Below are positions 17,812 through 27,741 of a DNA stretch of 64,000 bases, one piece after another. Under the pieces are notes generated by a model, which was not told the DNA's origin, searched no databases, and saw nothing but the letters and a program-made list of their open reading frames with translations. Source of the stretch: Bog-473 sp963843365 (GTDB lineage: Bacteria; Actinomycetota; Acidimicrobiia; Acidimicrobiales; RAAP-2); the NCBI GenBank assembly GCA_963843365.1, contig CAWJKG010000002.1, forward strand, positions 1,178,001 to 1,242,000. The letters run 5' to 3'. The position numbers were made by a program, and so were the translations under genes. Positions within the stretch are counted from its first letter, which is position 1. Every line of letters starts with the position of its first letter.

Positions 17812-17891
17812 GGAACCGTGGGCGAAACGAGGCCAGAGTTCCAGGTCAGGCCGCAAGTGGAGGAGCAACCCGAACAAGGAAAACGCCGACG

Positions 17892-17967
17892 GTGCCCCAG
17901 TCGATTCACGTCGAAACGTTGTCACAGGGCCCTTGGCGATAGGTCCTGGAGCTCTCGACTGGGGCAC
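17892..17967. repeat. Perfect 13-bp inverted repeat
   Basis: GTGCCCCAGTCGA at 17892-17904 is repeated exactly in inverted orientation at 17955-17967, separated by 50 bases. The 252-base gap that holds it lies between two convergent genes and is less GC-rich at its right end (a TTCATTAAATTTTGG stretch near 18042). It could be a structured RNA or a bidirectional transcription end. Confidence 0.6.
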
Positions 17968-18063
17968 GCACGCCGGCAGTGCGATCAGGCGGTAGATCGC
18001 TGGGACCATTATTCCCGATCTGCGGACCGGTAAACACAGAACTTCATTAAATTTTGGAAGCGT

Positions 18064-18501
18064 TTAGATGACGGGTTCGACCTGGTCAGCGGCGCTCAGC
18101 ACGGCCACCAGCTCCCGGTCCCTCGGGTAGGAGAGCAGGCGGGAGGCCTGGTCGAGGTGGACCCAGCGCAACTCGTCCACCTCCCCGTTGGGACTGAACA
18201 GGCCGCCGGTGGTGGACATGATCCAGTAGGCCACGGTCTTGGGACGGCCCTTCCGGTCGACGTACTCCGTGTGCCCGATGAAGCGGAGGAGATCGCAGGT
18301 CATCCCGGTCTCTTCGTGGACCTCACGCAGTGCGGCGACGTCGAGCGTCTCGCCGGGCTCGAGCTTGCCCTTGGGAAAGGACCAGTCGTGCTGCACCGGG
18401 CGATGCACGATGGCGATCTCGAGGAGGCCACCCCGACGGCGCACGACCAACCCGCCGGCCGCCTGGACCACATCAGTTTGAGGGGGGAACTCGGCCGTCA
18501 T
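18064..18501 (-). CDS. Nudix hydrolase (MutT1-like)
   Basis: The protein has 145 residues and a complete Nudix box: a GKLEPGETLDVAALREVHEE stretch followed by TGM matches G-x5-E-x7-R-E-U-x-E-E-x-G-U. The context AAGGLVVRRRGG and WSFPKGKLE resembles the N-terminal domain of mycobacterial MutT1, which cleaves 8-oxo-dGTP-related or diadenosine polyphosphates. The start at ATG 18501 puts the catalytic domain at the N-terminus. It is divergent from the CYTH/CHAD gene across 97 bases. That pairing is frequent in actinobacteria, usually near polyphosphate kinase, which is not present here. Confidence 0.85.
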   Translation of the reverse strand: MTAEFPPQTDVVQAAGGLVVRRRGGLLEIAIVHRPVQHDWSFPKGKLEPGETLDVAALREVHEETGMTCDLLRFIGHTEYVDRKGRPKTVAYWIMSTTGGLFSPNGEVDELRWVHLDQASRLLSYPRDRELVAVLSAADQVEPVI

Positions 18502-18607
18502 TGATCGTCGCGCCACTACGTCGCAGGTTACCGTCGCGCCTCCCTCCAGCCGCGGCAATCGAGGCCTTCCGGGAAATCGGACGCGGACCGGCGGTAGCGT
18601 GAGAAGG

Positions 18608-20467
18608 ATGCCCGATTCGACGGTCGACAACCCGAGCCAACCCGATCCGGTCGAGATCGAGTGGCAGTTCGACGCCCTCGACTTGCGCCCGGTGGAGCGC
18701 TGGCTGGCCACGCTCCCCGCGCTGGCCGTCGAAACGGGCGACGGAGGAACCATCACGGCGCTGGCCCGACCGCCGCGGCGGTTGGTCGACTCCTATCTCG
18801 ACAGCGACGACTGGCGCATCGCCCGCGCCGGCTTCGTCGTGCGGACCCGGCGGCGCGGCCGGCACGACGAGATCACGCTGAAGGACAGCCGGCCCGCCGA
18901 GGGCAGCGGACTGCGACAACGGCTGGAGGTCACCGAGGTCATGCCCCCGTCCGGGCTGGGCGCGCTCGGTGACGAGGGGCCCGTGGGGCGACGTCTGCGT
19001 GCCATCGTCGGTGCGCGCCGGCTACGCGAGGTGCTCCAGGTGCGGACCCGGCGCCGCCCCTTCGCACTGCGGGTGGGCGGAATCGACGTGGCGGAAGTCG
19101 CACTCGACGACACCATGATCGTCGTGGGGACCGGGCAGAAGCCCATGCAGTTGCGCCGGGTCGAAGTGGAGGTGCATCCCGACTGGGTCGAAGCGCTGGA
19201 GCCGATTGTGGAGCAGCTCCGGATGTCCTGCGGACTCCAACCCGCTCGGCTCTCCAAGTTCGAAGCGGGCTTGTTGGCCCTCGGTGAGGAGATCCCCGGC
19301 AACCCGGACTACGGCCCCACCGAGATCTCCGCCTCGTCCACCATGGGCGAGGTCGCGTTCGCCGTGTTGCGCCGCCAGCTCGCCGTGGTGCGCGCCAAGG
19401 AGCCGGGTACGCGCCTGGGCGAGGACCCCGAGGAGCTCCACGACATGCGCGTCGCCACACGGCGCCTGCGGGCGGCCCTCTCCCTGTTCGAAGGCGTGCT
19501 CCCCGTGCGGGCCCAGGTCTTCCGGCAGGAGCTCGGTTGGGTGGCCGGGCTGCTCGGCGCCGTGCGCGACCTCGATGTGCAGCTGGAGAATCTGGCCGGC
19601 ATGGAACACGGCCCCATCGCAACGGGCACGGGGGTGGCCCCCGGTGACGGGGATCCCCTGGCCGACCTCGCCGTGTTGCTCGAGCGCGAACGCGCCGAGG
19701 CCCGCACCGACATGCTGAGCGGACTCGACTCGGTCCGCTGGGAACGACTGGCCAAGGGCCTCACCGCCATGGCACAGCAGGGTCCCGCCCGTCGTTCGGT
19801 GGCGACGAGGGTGCCGGCCGCGATCGGGCTGCCCGACCTGGTGTCGGAACGCCACGCGAAGGTCCGCAAGGCCGCCAAGCGGGCAAAGCGGACCGGCGTC
19901 GTGACGGACTTCCATGCCCTCCGGATCCGCTGCAAGCGGTTGCGCTACGCGCTCGAGTTCAGCAGCGACGTGTACGGCGGCCGGACGTCGCGCTTCGTGC
20001 GCGAGCTGACCGTCCTGCAGGACGAGCTCGGCGCAATGCAGGACGCCGAGGTTGCCTCCCTGCAGCTGGCCGACCTGGCCCTGGGCGACACCTCCCTGCC
20101 CGCCGCCACCATCTTCGTCATGGGTGGGGTGGCTGAGCAGCACCGGCGGGAGGTGACGCGTTTCTTGAAGCGCCTGCCGGCCCAGCTCCCCCGCACGAGC
20201 GGTCGGGCCTGGCGCGAGTTGCGCGAACTCATGGAGCGCCGGAAGGCCGAAGCCGAGGCGACGCGGCCCGTGGTGCGCACCCCCTTGCGTGCCCTGCCCC
20301 GGCCGCAACCCGAACTCGAATCCGCACCCGAGACCTTCACCGAAACCGACACCGACACCGCTGTGGCACCGGGGGCGCCGCCAGCCGGGATCCCCGGCCA
20401 GCTTCACTCGGCCCTGCCGGAGCTGACGGCCCTGGAGCAGCCGCCGCGGTCAGGCGAGGGGGAATGA
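18608..20467 (+). CDS. CYTH and CHAD domain protein
   Basis: The N-terminal CYTH (triphosphate tunnel) domain spans about residues 12-210. Its opening EIEWQF replaces the usual ExExK signature, so catalytic competence is doubtful. The following CHAD domain (about 240-540) contains HDMRVATRRLRAALSLFE and HALRIRCKRLRYALEF, the conserved His/Arg-rich helices that bind polyphosphate. The last 80 residues are Pro/Glu/Thr-rich and probably disordered. CHAD proteins decorate polyphosphate granules. A GTG at 18599 is a near-equal alternative start. The 3' end overlaps the convergent EthD gene by 18 bases. Confidence 0.85.
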   Translation: MPDSTVDNPSQPDPVEIEWQFDALDLRPVERWLATLPALAVETGDGGTITALARPPRRLVDSYLDSDDWRIARAGFVVRTRRRGRHDEITLKDSRPAEGSGLRQRLEVTEVMPPSGLGALGDEGPVGRRLRAIVGARRLREVLQVRTRRRPFALRVGGIDVAEVALDDTMIVVGTGQKPMQLRRVEVEVHPDWVEALEPIVEQLRMSCGLQPARLSKFEAGLLALGEEIPGNPDYGPTEISASSTMGEVAFAVLRRQLAVVRAKEPGTRLGEDPEELHDMRVATRRLRAALSLFEGVLPVRAQVFRQELGWVAGLLGAVRDLDVQLENLAGMEHGPIATGTGVAPGDGDPLADLAVLLERERAEARTDMLSGLDSVRWERLAKGLTAMAQQGPARRSVATRVPAAIGLPDLVSERHAKVRKAAKRAKRTGVVTDFHALRIRCKRLRYALEFSSDVYGGRTSRFVRELTVLQDELGAMQDAEVASLQLADLALGDTSLPAATIFVMGGVAEQHRREVTRFLKRLPAQLPRTSGRAWRELRELMERRKAEAEATRPVVRTPLRALPRPQPELESAPETFTETDTDTAVAPGAPPAGIPGQLHSALPELTALEQPPRSGEGE

Positions 20468-20818
20468 GCCCGCGGCGTCGCCCATGACGACACGCGGATG
20501 CTCGGTCACGACGAAGTGCAGCTTGTCCGTGTCGAGGAAGTTCCCGATGTCGGTCCAGATGTCGCCGAAGTCCGGCTCCCCCATGTGGGCCCGGTAGGAG
20601 TCCATGTCCTCGAACCACTGCACCGTCACCCCGTCGAACCCACCGTCATCCACGTCGCCGTAGTCGTCCAACGGCCGCGGATGCTGCTCGTAGCGCACCA
20701 CGTGGCTCCCGCTCTTGCTGGACTTGATGAGCGGACCGTGGACCTCCCGCCAGTACGCGTGGAACTCGGCGGGCGTGAGCCCGTCCTTGCGGCGCAGCAG
20801 GCATGTGAGCCGGACCAT
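20450..20818 (-). CDS. EthD domain-containing protein
   Basis: A 122-residue ferredoxin-like (dimeric alpha-beta barrel) protein of the EthD family. It opens MVRLTCLLRRKDGLTPAEFH and continues with YWREVHGPLIK, the conserved EthD signature. Members assist ring-modifying or cytochrome P450 degradation systems, or act as small lyases. No such partner is adjacent, so the role is open. The length is normal and the start ATG follows an AGGAGGT-like sequence (acaggaggtccc). Confidence 0.85.
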   Translation of the reverse strand: MVRLTCLLRRKDGLTPAEFHAYWREVHGPLIKSSKSGSHVVRYEQHPRPLDDYGDVDDGGFDGVTVQWFEDMDSYRAHMGEPDFGDIWTDIGNFLDTDKLHFVVTEHPRVVMGDAAGSFPLA

Positions 20819-20916
20819 GGGACCTCCTGTCGGGTGCGTCGGGAGCGGCGCGGCGCGGTATCCGGGCCGGCGACCCGCAGGCTACCGGCGCTTCACGCAC
20901 CGAGGGAGGTCTGCGC

Positions 20917-22312
20917 TCAGGGAAGTGAGAGCGAGAGGCCCGAGCCCGAGCCGCTGGTGCTGACGCCCGCGGAGACGCCACCCACCGAGACCGGCGGCAC
21001 GCTGACCGGCAGTGGCAAGGAGGGCAGCGGCACGGTCACCGTGGTCGTCGTCGTGGTGGTGCTCGTCGACGTGGTGGTGCTGCTACTGCTCGTGCTTCCC
21101 GACGTGCTCCCGGCCGGAGTCGTCGCCTTGCCGCTGGCCGATGCCGAGACGGGCAGGCTTGAGCCGGAGCCCAAGCCGGAGCCGGAGCCCAAGCCGGAGC
21201 CGGAGCTTCCGCTGCCCAACAGCGGGAGCGTGGGCGTCGTCGCACCGGTTCCGCCCGTGCCACCCGCCCCACCAGCGGCGGCCGTGGCCGCCGCTGTCAC
21301 TTCGTCGAGCAGCGATGTGATGGCGCTGGTGCCGGACAGCAGCGTGGACCCCGTTCCGTCGGTTCCCGGCAGGAGGCCGCCCGTCGTGCCCAGTCCGCCG
21401 AGCTCACCCAGACCACCCAGACCGGGAAGTCCCGGCAGGCCGGCCAGCCCGGGGAGACCCAGGGAAGGCAACCCACCGGCGGGGAGGGGGACGGAACCGC
21501 CGGGCATCAACGAGCCCAGGTCGGCCAGCGTTCCCGTCACATCGGTGATCACACCGGTGAGCGCAGGAACCAGGCTGCCGAGCTGCTCGCTCGGGTCACT
21601 GGGCAGAGTGCCCACGTTGCCGAGCGCCGTCGTCAGGCTGCCGAGGACGCATCCCAGGCCCAGATCTGTGCCGGCGGGAGTGCAGCCCGACGCGGCGCCA
21701 CCGCTGCTGTCCGACCCGGCCCCGTCGTCAGCACCCGTGGTGGTCGCAGCGCCCGGCAGGTCCGCCAGGGCGGCCGCACCCGTCACCGGTGAGGAGCTCG
21801 ACTGCGCGGTCAGCCACTGCAGAGGCGCCGCGTTCTGGGTGAGCGATCCCGACAGCGACGTCAGGGCAGCCGTCACCACTGCCTCCGTGCTGTCGGCTGC
21901 GCCGGCGCCCTGCTGTCCCTGACCGGCGGCGCCTGCCGCACCGTCGGGCGAGGTCGACGAGGCGAGCACGTGCGCCGCCGCGGGGTTGATGGTGAAGTAG
22001 CCGCCGAGGCCGCCGAGGAAGGCACCCACCCCCGCGCAGGCCAGCCCCCCGGCTCCGACCATGACGGCGTTGCGGTAGCGCGCGAGCCCCCTCGGCCCCT
22101 CGCGCTCCGCAGGTGTCTCCTCGACGGCCGCCGGCAGCGGCGGTGCCTCGAACTCTTCGTGGATGGGCGCGTCCGCAGCGGCCGTCGTGCACCCCGTGCG
22201 CCGCCACGTCGGCGGGCAGCAAGGGCCCCGTGTCGGCTGCGGCGTGCTTGCCCCTCGAGCTGAACTCCCCACGGAGCATCTCGTCGTACATCTCGTCCAG
22301 GCTCTGCGTCAT
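20917..22312 (-). CDS. Low-complexity membrane-anchored surface protein, frameshifted
   Basis: A strong GGAGGAGGGC precedes the ATG at 22312. The first 85 residues are acidic and cytoplasmic-looking (MTQSLDEMYDEMLRGEFSSR). One membrane helix follows (AVMVGAGGLACAGVGAFLGG), so this is a type II anchored protein. The long outside part is Gly/Leu/Ser/Pro/Thr-rich, with GLPGLAGLPGLPGLGG stretches and a run of Thr before a Pro/Val-rich end. One extra G near 22183 breaks the frame, and dropping it joins GVHD to AAADAPIHEEF. No enzyme motif is visible. The gene lies directly downstream of the sortase-like gene and is probably a cell-envelope protein made with it. Confidence 0.6.
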
Positions 22313-22425
22313 GCGCCCTCCTCCCCAATGCCCCTCCCCGGGGTCCTTCACTCTGGAAACGCCGGATCGCACCGGCCCTTGCGGTCCCAACGGGGCGACT
22401 TCGGCCTGGCGGCTTGCGGCCCGGA

Positions 22426-23521
22426 TCACGAGAAGCTCCAGCTCCCGATGGTCACGACAGAGCCGTGAACAGGGAGAACGACCGTCATGGCGTGGGGGCC
22501 CGGAGCCGATCCCCCCACCAGGGTCACCGAGGTGCGCAGCACGACCTGGCTCGGGAACCCTCCCGACGAGTCGATCTCCACGTTGAGCGGAGCCGTCGTG
22601 GCCCGAGACCCTGGCCCCGGCGAGCTGGGGTGGCAGGGGCAGATGGGGCGCCAGCGCCGCCCACCATGCGCTCTGGCGTTGGGCCCCTGCGTGCAGCCCG
22701 CCGAAGTAGGTCTCGAGCGCGGCCGCCTCGAAGGAGAGCGGTCCCGGCGACTGCGCGAAGGCCACCGATGCGTTGACCAGGTTCATGGTCCCCATGGGGG
22801 CCTCGTTCTGCTCGAGCGTGAGCCCCTGCGCCTGGAGGGCCGGCGGCGCCGAGGTCCGGTAGTCCGTGGAGGCCACGGTGCGCATGAACTGGGCGCCCGG
22901 GTCGAGGTTGGCACCCTTGGTGGCCGCTCCGACCTCGGTCGCCCGCACCAGAAGGCGGTCGGGCGTGAAGAAGAGCGCGTTGGGCGGCCAGCAGGTGTCG
23001 AGGACGAGGCTCGGATCGGTCGTGTTGGACACGGCCGAGCCGGCCGGGACGACCTGCTGTGCGCTGACCCGGAACTTCACCGTGTTGCAGGCGGTGCGGT
23101 AGGTGATCCGTCTCCGGCCTTCAGCTCGTTGAGGTGCACGAAGTAGCTGACGTCGTGCGCCAGGAACACTGCCGCGCCGTCGACGCCCGGCCAGACCGAC
23201 TGCGGGTCGTGTCCGACGGCCACGTTGAGCTCCGGGTCGTCCGTGCCCTCTTCGACCGGGGCGGTCAGGTTGAGGGCCGGAATGCTGAGGATGCCCGAGA
23301 GCTGGCCCGGGCTGGACGCCCGCCACCTGGCAGGAGGCGCCGTGGCGCTGCGTGGCGATCTTGGCCATGGCGGCCCGCTCGCTCCGGATCAGCACGGCCT
23401 GGGCGTGACGCTGGTGCGCCTGGTGGGCGAAGGCGTAGCTGCCGGCGAAAACGGCGACGAAGAGGAGCATCACCCCGACGAGCGTGAGGCCGACCCGGCG
23501 CAGGCTCCCGAGCACCTTCAT
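22426..23521 (-). CDS. Class E-like sortase, multiply frameshifted
   Basis: The N-terminal membrane helix (VGLTLVGVMLLFVAVFAGSY) is followed, in a second frame, by SGILSIPALNLTAPVEEGTD and FLAHDVSYFVHLNELKAGD. These give the substrate-groove start and a catalytic His. Back in the first frame, LDTCWPPNALFFTPDRLLVR gives the catalytic Cys and Arg. That is the sortase Cys/His/Arg set, closest in style to class E/D. About 130 residues after the core form an extra C-terminal domain ending TIGSWSFS in yet another frame. At least three single-base breaks are needed (near 23330, 23115 and 22615). It would attach surface proteins to peptidoglycan outside the membrane. Confidence 0.7.
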
Positions 23522-23872
23522 CGGCCCACACCCGCCGGCCCCGCCACGGCGCCGCGCTGCTGCCCGGCTGCCCCCGCTCGGGGCGGGATTCCGCCACCCC
23601 GTCCCGAGCAGCTCGCAGCACCGGTTCCCGCTGCATCTGCCTCTCCCTCCGGATCCTCCGAGATCTTTCCTGTCGTCCTGTCGTCCTGCCGTCCTGCGTG
23701 TCCGGCGCGTCCTGCGCCGCCCCGTGCGCGTCCTGCGTCAGTGCGCCGATCGAGTCGTGGTGTGGCCGCCGCCGGGCCGGCCCCCGAGACCGGAGGGGGA
23801 ACGGAGGAGGTCCCGAAGGCCGGGCCCGGTGGCGGTCCGCCGGCCGACCCCGAACGGGTCGGCAGGAGTGGC
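23522..23872. other. Gene-poor stretch
   Basis: This 351-base stretch lies between the sortase gene and the stop of the upstream surface-protein gene. I see no convincing coding frame. It contains short C/T-rich direct repeats around 23660-23720 (variants of ccgtcctg), and a strong hairpin at its right end. Confidence 0.4.
23844..23862 (-). terminator. GC-rich hairpin, likely terminator
   Basis: CCGACCC-GTTCG-GGGTCGG on the minus strand forms a perfect seven-pair stem with a five-base loop, about 12 bases past the stop of the upstream surface-protein gene. No T run follows, as is common in high-GC actinobacteria, so termination is inferred from position. Confidence 0.5.
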
Positions 23873-25460
23873 TCAGATCATGAGCCGCCTCGGCGGCGGA
23901 GGGGTGGAACTGAGAGATGCGGGCCAGCGAGGCGATGCGGCGCCGGCCGATGAGCAGCAGGCCGGCGAGTCCCATGCCCGCCAGCAAGATGACGGGCAGC
24001 GTCCCGGCCCAGTACTCGCCGGTGTGCACGGTGGTCACGTCGGGCACGGCCGCTGGCGCCGGTGCGGCCGCGGCGACGGGTGCGGCAGGGGCGGCGGGTG
24101 ACGTGGCGACGGCGGGCGTGGCGTTGGTCGAGGTGCCCGTGACGCTGACGTCGCCGACGTTGAGGGCGATGCCGCCCTCCAGCGCGCTCAGCAACCCGAG
24201 GTTCACGACGCCCACCTTGGCGCTGGCCGTCGTGCCCGGGAGCCGACGTGTCACAGGTCAGCAGGTTCCCATCGGGGTTGTAGTTGATGATCCCGGTCAG
24301 CAGGCTTCCCAGCGCCGAGCCGAGTGCGCTGCTGGCGCCCGCCTCGCGCCAGGATCTGGTTCACCAGGGTCGTGAGCTGCGTGATGCTCACGAATGACGG
24401 CAGCGAGCCGCTCGTCGAGTACGAGACCAGGCCGGCGTTGCAGCTCGGCGTGACGGTGCCCGTGCTGCGGTCGAGCGCCACGGACGCGGTCGTCGGCGCC
24501 ACCTGCAGGTCGGCCAGGCCGAAGAGGTTGACGTCGAGCGCCTGCTGCGTCACCGAGTCCGTCACGACGTTGCCGCTCGTGCTGACCGCCGAGTTCGATC
24601 CGCCGAGTTGGATCACCAGCGGCTCCACGGCGGAGGCATTGCCACCCGTGAGACCGAGCACCTGGTTGAGGATCCCCGTGATGAGGCCCGTGACCGGCGA
24701 CGTGCTGTTCGCTGCGTTGAGCTCGCTCAGCAGGCCGCTCAGGACGGAGCACTCGCCGCTGAGCTGGCTGCCACCGGCGACGCTGGTCGGGTTCAGGGCG
24801 AGGTTGGCGGGCAGGATCCCGTTCACCGACGTCAGGAGCGACTGGACCGAAGGCGGCAGCGGGCTCGAGTTGGATCCGGCGGAGCCCGAGGCGGCGGGGA
24901 CGTTGTCGCACAGGCTGAGAGGCGGAGGGCAACGAACCGCCGAGCAGGCTCTGGAGGACTGCGGTCAGGCTCAAGCTGATGGAGGTGTTGGCAAGGTTGC
25001 CCGCGCCCGACGCCGTCGGGTTCCCGTTCCCGTCCTCGGAGGCGGAGGCGGTGCCACAGGACACGTTCACGTTGATCAGGCCCGTGTCGATCGGCACGGT
25101 GCACGAGCTCGATCCGGTGGGGCTGGCCGTCACGCCGTTGCCCGAAGCCACGGCGTCTTGCGTCGTGGTCGACGCGACGCCGGACAGGGACGAGGACGGG
25201 CTCGTGGGACACGGGTTGGTGGAGGACGCGGTCGAGAGGCAGGTGCCTGTCCCCGATGACTCGGCCATGGGCGCGTTGCTGGCGTCGGCCTCGGACCCGC
25301 CACCGGCGAATTGGAGGGTGTTGAGGAGATCGAGCGACACGAACCCGCCGTTGGACTGCACGCTCCACTGGTTGCTCTGTGCGCCCGCGCTCGACGACAC
25401 GGCACCGAGCACCGTCATCGCGACCAGCCCGACCGCGGCGATCCTGATCCGACCCCTCAT
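23873..25460 (-). CDS. Secreted wall-anchored surface protein, frameshifted
   Basis: The ATG at 25460 opens a signal peptide (MRGRIRIAAVGLVAMTVLGA, cleaved near SAGAQS). The mature protein is Ser/Thr/Ala/Asn-rich with few charges, with modules such as SLDLLNTLQFAGGG, TGLITGILNQVLGLTGG and ALDVNLFGLADLQV. Frame changes occur near 24920, 24340 and 24250. The C-terminus has VHTGE, then a hydrophobic helix TLPVILLAGMGLAGLLLIG and Arg-rich GRRR, which is the layout of a sortase sorting signal. The exact stop is uncertain by a few codons (23873 or 23878). It lies upstream of the sortase gene in the same direction and is its probable substrate. Confidence 0.6.
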
Positions 25461-25655
25461 CCGAAACCCCTCACCGTCCCTCCACGACACGGAGGACTCC
25501 TCTTCCTTCGTGGATGAAACGGTGCACTGTGCCCAACCTTGCGCCCGTCTGAGAACAATTCGGGTTGTCAGACCCCCGTGTGGCCCGCATCCGTTGCGTC
25601 CACCTCCAGAGGAGGTCAGCGGGGTGACACCGGTCGTCCCGTACTGTGGTCCGGC

Positions 25656-26405
25656 ATGCCCGCGTCCCACGTCGTGCTGCTCCTGTTGGCAGGGCTCGGG
25701 GCCGGCATCTTCAACGGGGTGGCCGGGGGCGGCAGCCTGATCTCGTTCCCGATCCTCCTCGGACTGGGCTACCCGGCGCTGACCGCCAACATCACCAACA
25801 CCATCGGGATCTGGCCGGGCTACCTGGCCTCTGCCGCCGGCTTCCGCCGTGAGATCGGCGACCAGTCCCGCCGGTTGCTCCACCTCACCCCGGTCGCCCT
25901 CGCCGGGGGCGTGGCCGGCGCCGCCCTCCTCCTGACCACCTCCACCGAGACCTTCGACGACGTCGTGCCGTATCTCATCCTGGGGGCCGCCGCCCTGTTC
26001 GCCGCCCAACCGGCGCTGCGGCGGGCCCTGGACCGGGGCGCCGCCCACCCGCGGGAGCGGACCGTCCTCCTGGTTGTCGGCGTGTTCGCCGCCTCGGTCT
26101 ACGGCGGCTACTTCGGCGCCGCCATGGGCGTCATGTTCCTCGCCATCCTCGGCCTGGCCCTGCCGCTGTCGCTGGCCCACACGAGCGGCCTGCGCGCGGT
26201 GCTCTCCATGATCGTCAACGGCATCGCAGCCGTCGTCTTCCTGATCCACGGCGGGCTGGCCTGGGAGGCCGTGGGGCTGTTGGCCCTCGGCAGCTTGGCC
26301 GGCGGCTACGCCGGCGCCCGCCTGGCGCTGGCTCTGCCCGCACCTGCCTTACGGGGAGTCGTCATTGTGATCGCGTTGGGTACCGCCGTGAAACTGCTCA
26401 TCTGA
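25656..26405 (+). CDS. TauE/SafE-family sulfite exporter-like permease
   Basis: An integral membrane protein of 249 residues with seven to eight helices. It has the two TauE half-repeats: GVAGGGSLISFPILLGLGYP with ANITNTIG near the N-terminus, and YFGAAMGVMFLAILGLALPL with LAHTSGLRA in the second half. The family exports sulfite, sulfoacetate or other sulfur organics. ATG 25656 gives the usual short N-terminus. It is divergent from the surface-protein gene. A hairpin at 26437-26455 (TGGCGAC/GTCGCCA) about 30 bases past the stop may end the transcript. Confidence 0.88.
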   Translation: MPASHVVLLLLAGLGAGIFNGVAGGGSLISFPILLGLGYPALTANITNTIGIWPGYLASAAGFRREIGDQSRRLLHLTPVALAGGVAGAALLLTTSTETFDDVVPYLILGAAALFAAQPALRRALDRGAAHPRERTVLLVVGVFAASVYGGYFGAAMGVMFLAILGLALPLSLAHTSGLRAVLSMIVNGIAAVVFLIHGGLAWEAVGLLALGSLAGGYAGARLALALPAPALRGVVIVIALGTAVKLLI

Positions 26406-26547
26406 CCGATCAGCTCGCCCGTTTCGTGAAGAGGTGTGGCGACGTCGTGTCGCCAGTCGATTCTCCTCCGATCGGCGCGTGGCAGTCGGCATCCTTCCAC
26501 GCATCCTCCTCAGTACACAGGCCCGGTCATTTGCAAGACTCACAGCA

Positions 26548-27331
26548 ATGCTGGCGGGGACAGACGTGGCACAGTTCGTGACAGAGGGCTACGTGATACT
26601 CCGCGCTGCGTTCCCGCCAGCCGTGGCGGAGCAGTGTCGACTCTCGGCCGCCGACCAGCTGGGGATCGATCTCGAGCGGCCCGAGACCTGGGCGCAACCA
26701 GTGGTACGTGGGGTTCCGATCGGTCCGTGTTTCCGCCAGGCGGCGCATTCGCCTGCGTTGCTCGAGGCGATCGCGCAGCTGGTCGAGCCCGATGCGTGGG
26801 AGCGCCGGCCGAACCTCGGTGCCTTCGTGGTTCGATTCCCGAGCGAGGACGACCCCGGAGATGCGGGCTGGCACATCGACTCGAGCTTTCAGCCTCCCGG
26901 CGACGCCCGCTGGTTCGTCAATTACCGCTCGAAGGCCCGTGCCCTGCTTTTGCTGTGCCTGCTCTCCGACGTCGGATCCGAGGACAGCGCCCAGTCGCCT
27001 GATCCCCGGCTCCCACCTCGAGATGGCGAGGCTGCTGACCCCCGCCGGCGAGACGGGCCTCCCCGGTGCCTTCGCCGGTCAGGACTCGCAGATCCCGCTT
27101 CCACCGGTGCACCGTCCACCCGTCTTCGCCACGGGCTCCGCCGGCGACGTCTTCGTCTGCCACCCCTTCCTGGTGCACGCGGCCAGCTGGCCCCATCGGG
27201 GGAGTCAGCCGCGCTTCTTGGCGCAACCACCGATCGCCATGCCCACCGCATGCAATCTGGACGGGCCGCTCGGAGAGCTGTCCCCGGTTGCGCGGGCGAT
27301 CCGTCTCGGGAACGAAGAGCACGCGCTCTAG
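26548..27331 (+). CDS. Phytanoyl-CoA dioxygenase (PhyH) family, frameshifted
   Basis: A non-heme Fe(II)/2-oxoglutarate oxygenase fold of about 260 residues. The first iron ligands are in GWHIDSSF (H-x-D) and the distal His is in VFVCHPFLVHAASWPHRG. The conserved IPGSHLEM segment is in the second frame. One extra base near 26985 splits the gene, and removing it joins SEDS to PSRLIPGSHLEMARLL. The substrate class cannot be told from sequence; family members hydroxylate lipids and small metabolites. It stands alone between TauE and a convergent DUF1801 gene. Confidence 0.8.
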
Positions 27332-27357
27332 GACGACCTCCCGATCACCGGGATGGG

Positions 27358-27741
27358 TCACTGCTCGTTCAGGCGCACCGCCTCCAAGACGAGCGCCTTC
27401 AACGCAACCTTGGGCGGCTTCTCGCCCTCGAGGAAATCGATGGCGCGCACCGTGCCGCTGTCGAGGCGCCTGTTGAAGAGGTTCTTCGGATCCTTCAGCT
27501 GGGCACCCTTCGGAAAGGTCAGCCGCACGGCGTTCTTGAGCATCTCGCCGATGCAGACGATTCCGTCCAGAGACCAGACGGGCACTCCCTCGGGCTTGGA
27601 GGGCTTCTTCCACTTCACCTCCTCGACCATGGCCGGACGCACGCCCAGAACGATCGCTCGCAGTTGTGCCAACGTCTCGCCCCGCCAGTCCGTGGCCTTC
27701 TCGATGATGACGTCCACTTCCGCCGAAGGATGTCCGGCCAT
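27358..27741 (-). CDS. DUF1801 domain protein
   Basis: The 127-residue protein has the DUF1801/YdhG fold pattern: AEVDVIIEKATDWRGETLAQ, then VEEVKWKKPS and PVWSLDGIVCIGEMLKN. The Trp-rich beta core EVKWKKP is diagnostic. Its biochemical role is unknown; distant relatives include frataxin-like and MmcQ/YjbR-fold proteins. It lies 26 bases past the PhyH stop and converges with that gene. Confidence 0.85.
   Translation of the reverse strand: MAGHPSAEVDVIIEKATDWRGETLAQLRAIVLGVRPAMVEEVKWKKPSKPEGVPVWSLDGIVCIGEMLKNAVRLTFPKGAQLKDPKNLFNRRLDSGTVRAIDFLEGEKPPKVALKALVLEAVRLNEQ

Noticed and set aside
17892..17967. Insertion sequence ends
   Set aside because: Only 50 bases lie between the inverted repeats and no transposase is nearby. 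No target duplication is seen.
24297..26249. A 650-residue minus-strand frame starting inside the TauE gene
   Set aside because: The real start is ATG 25460 with a signal peptide. Upstream residues are antisense to TauE.
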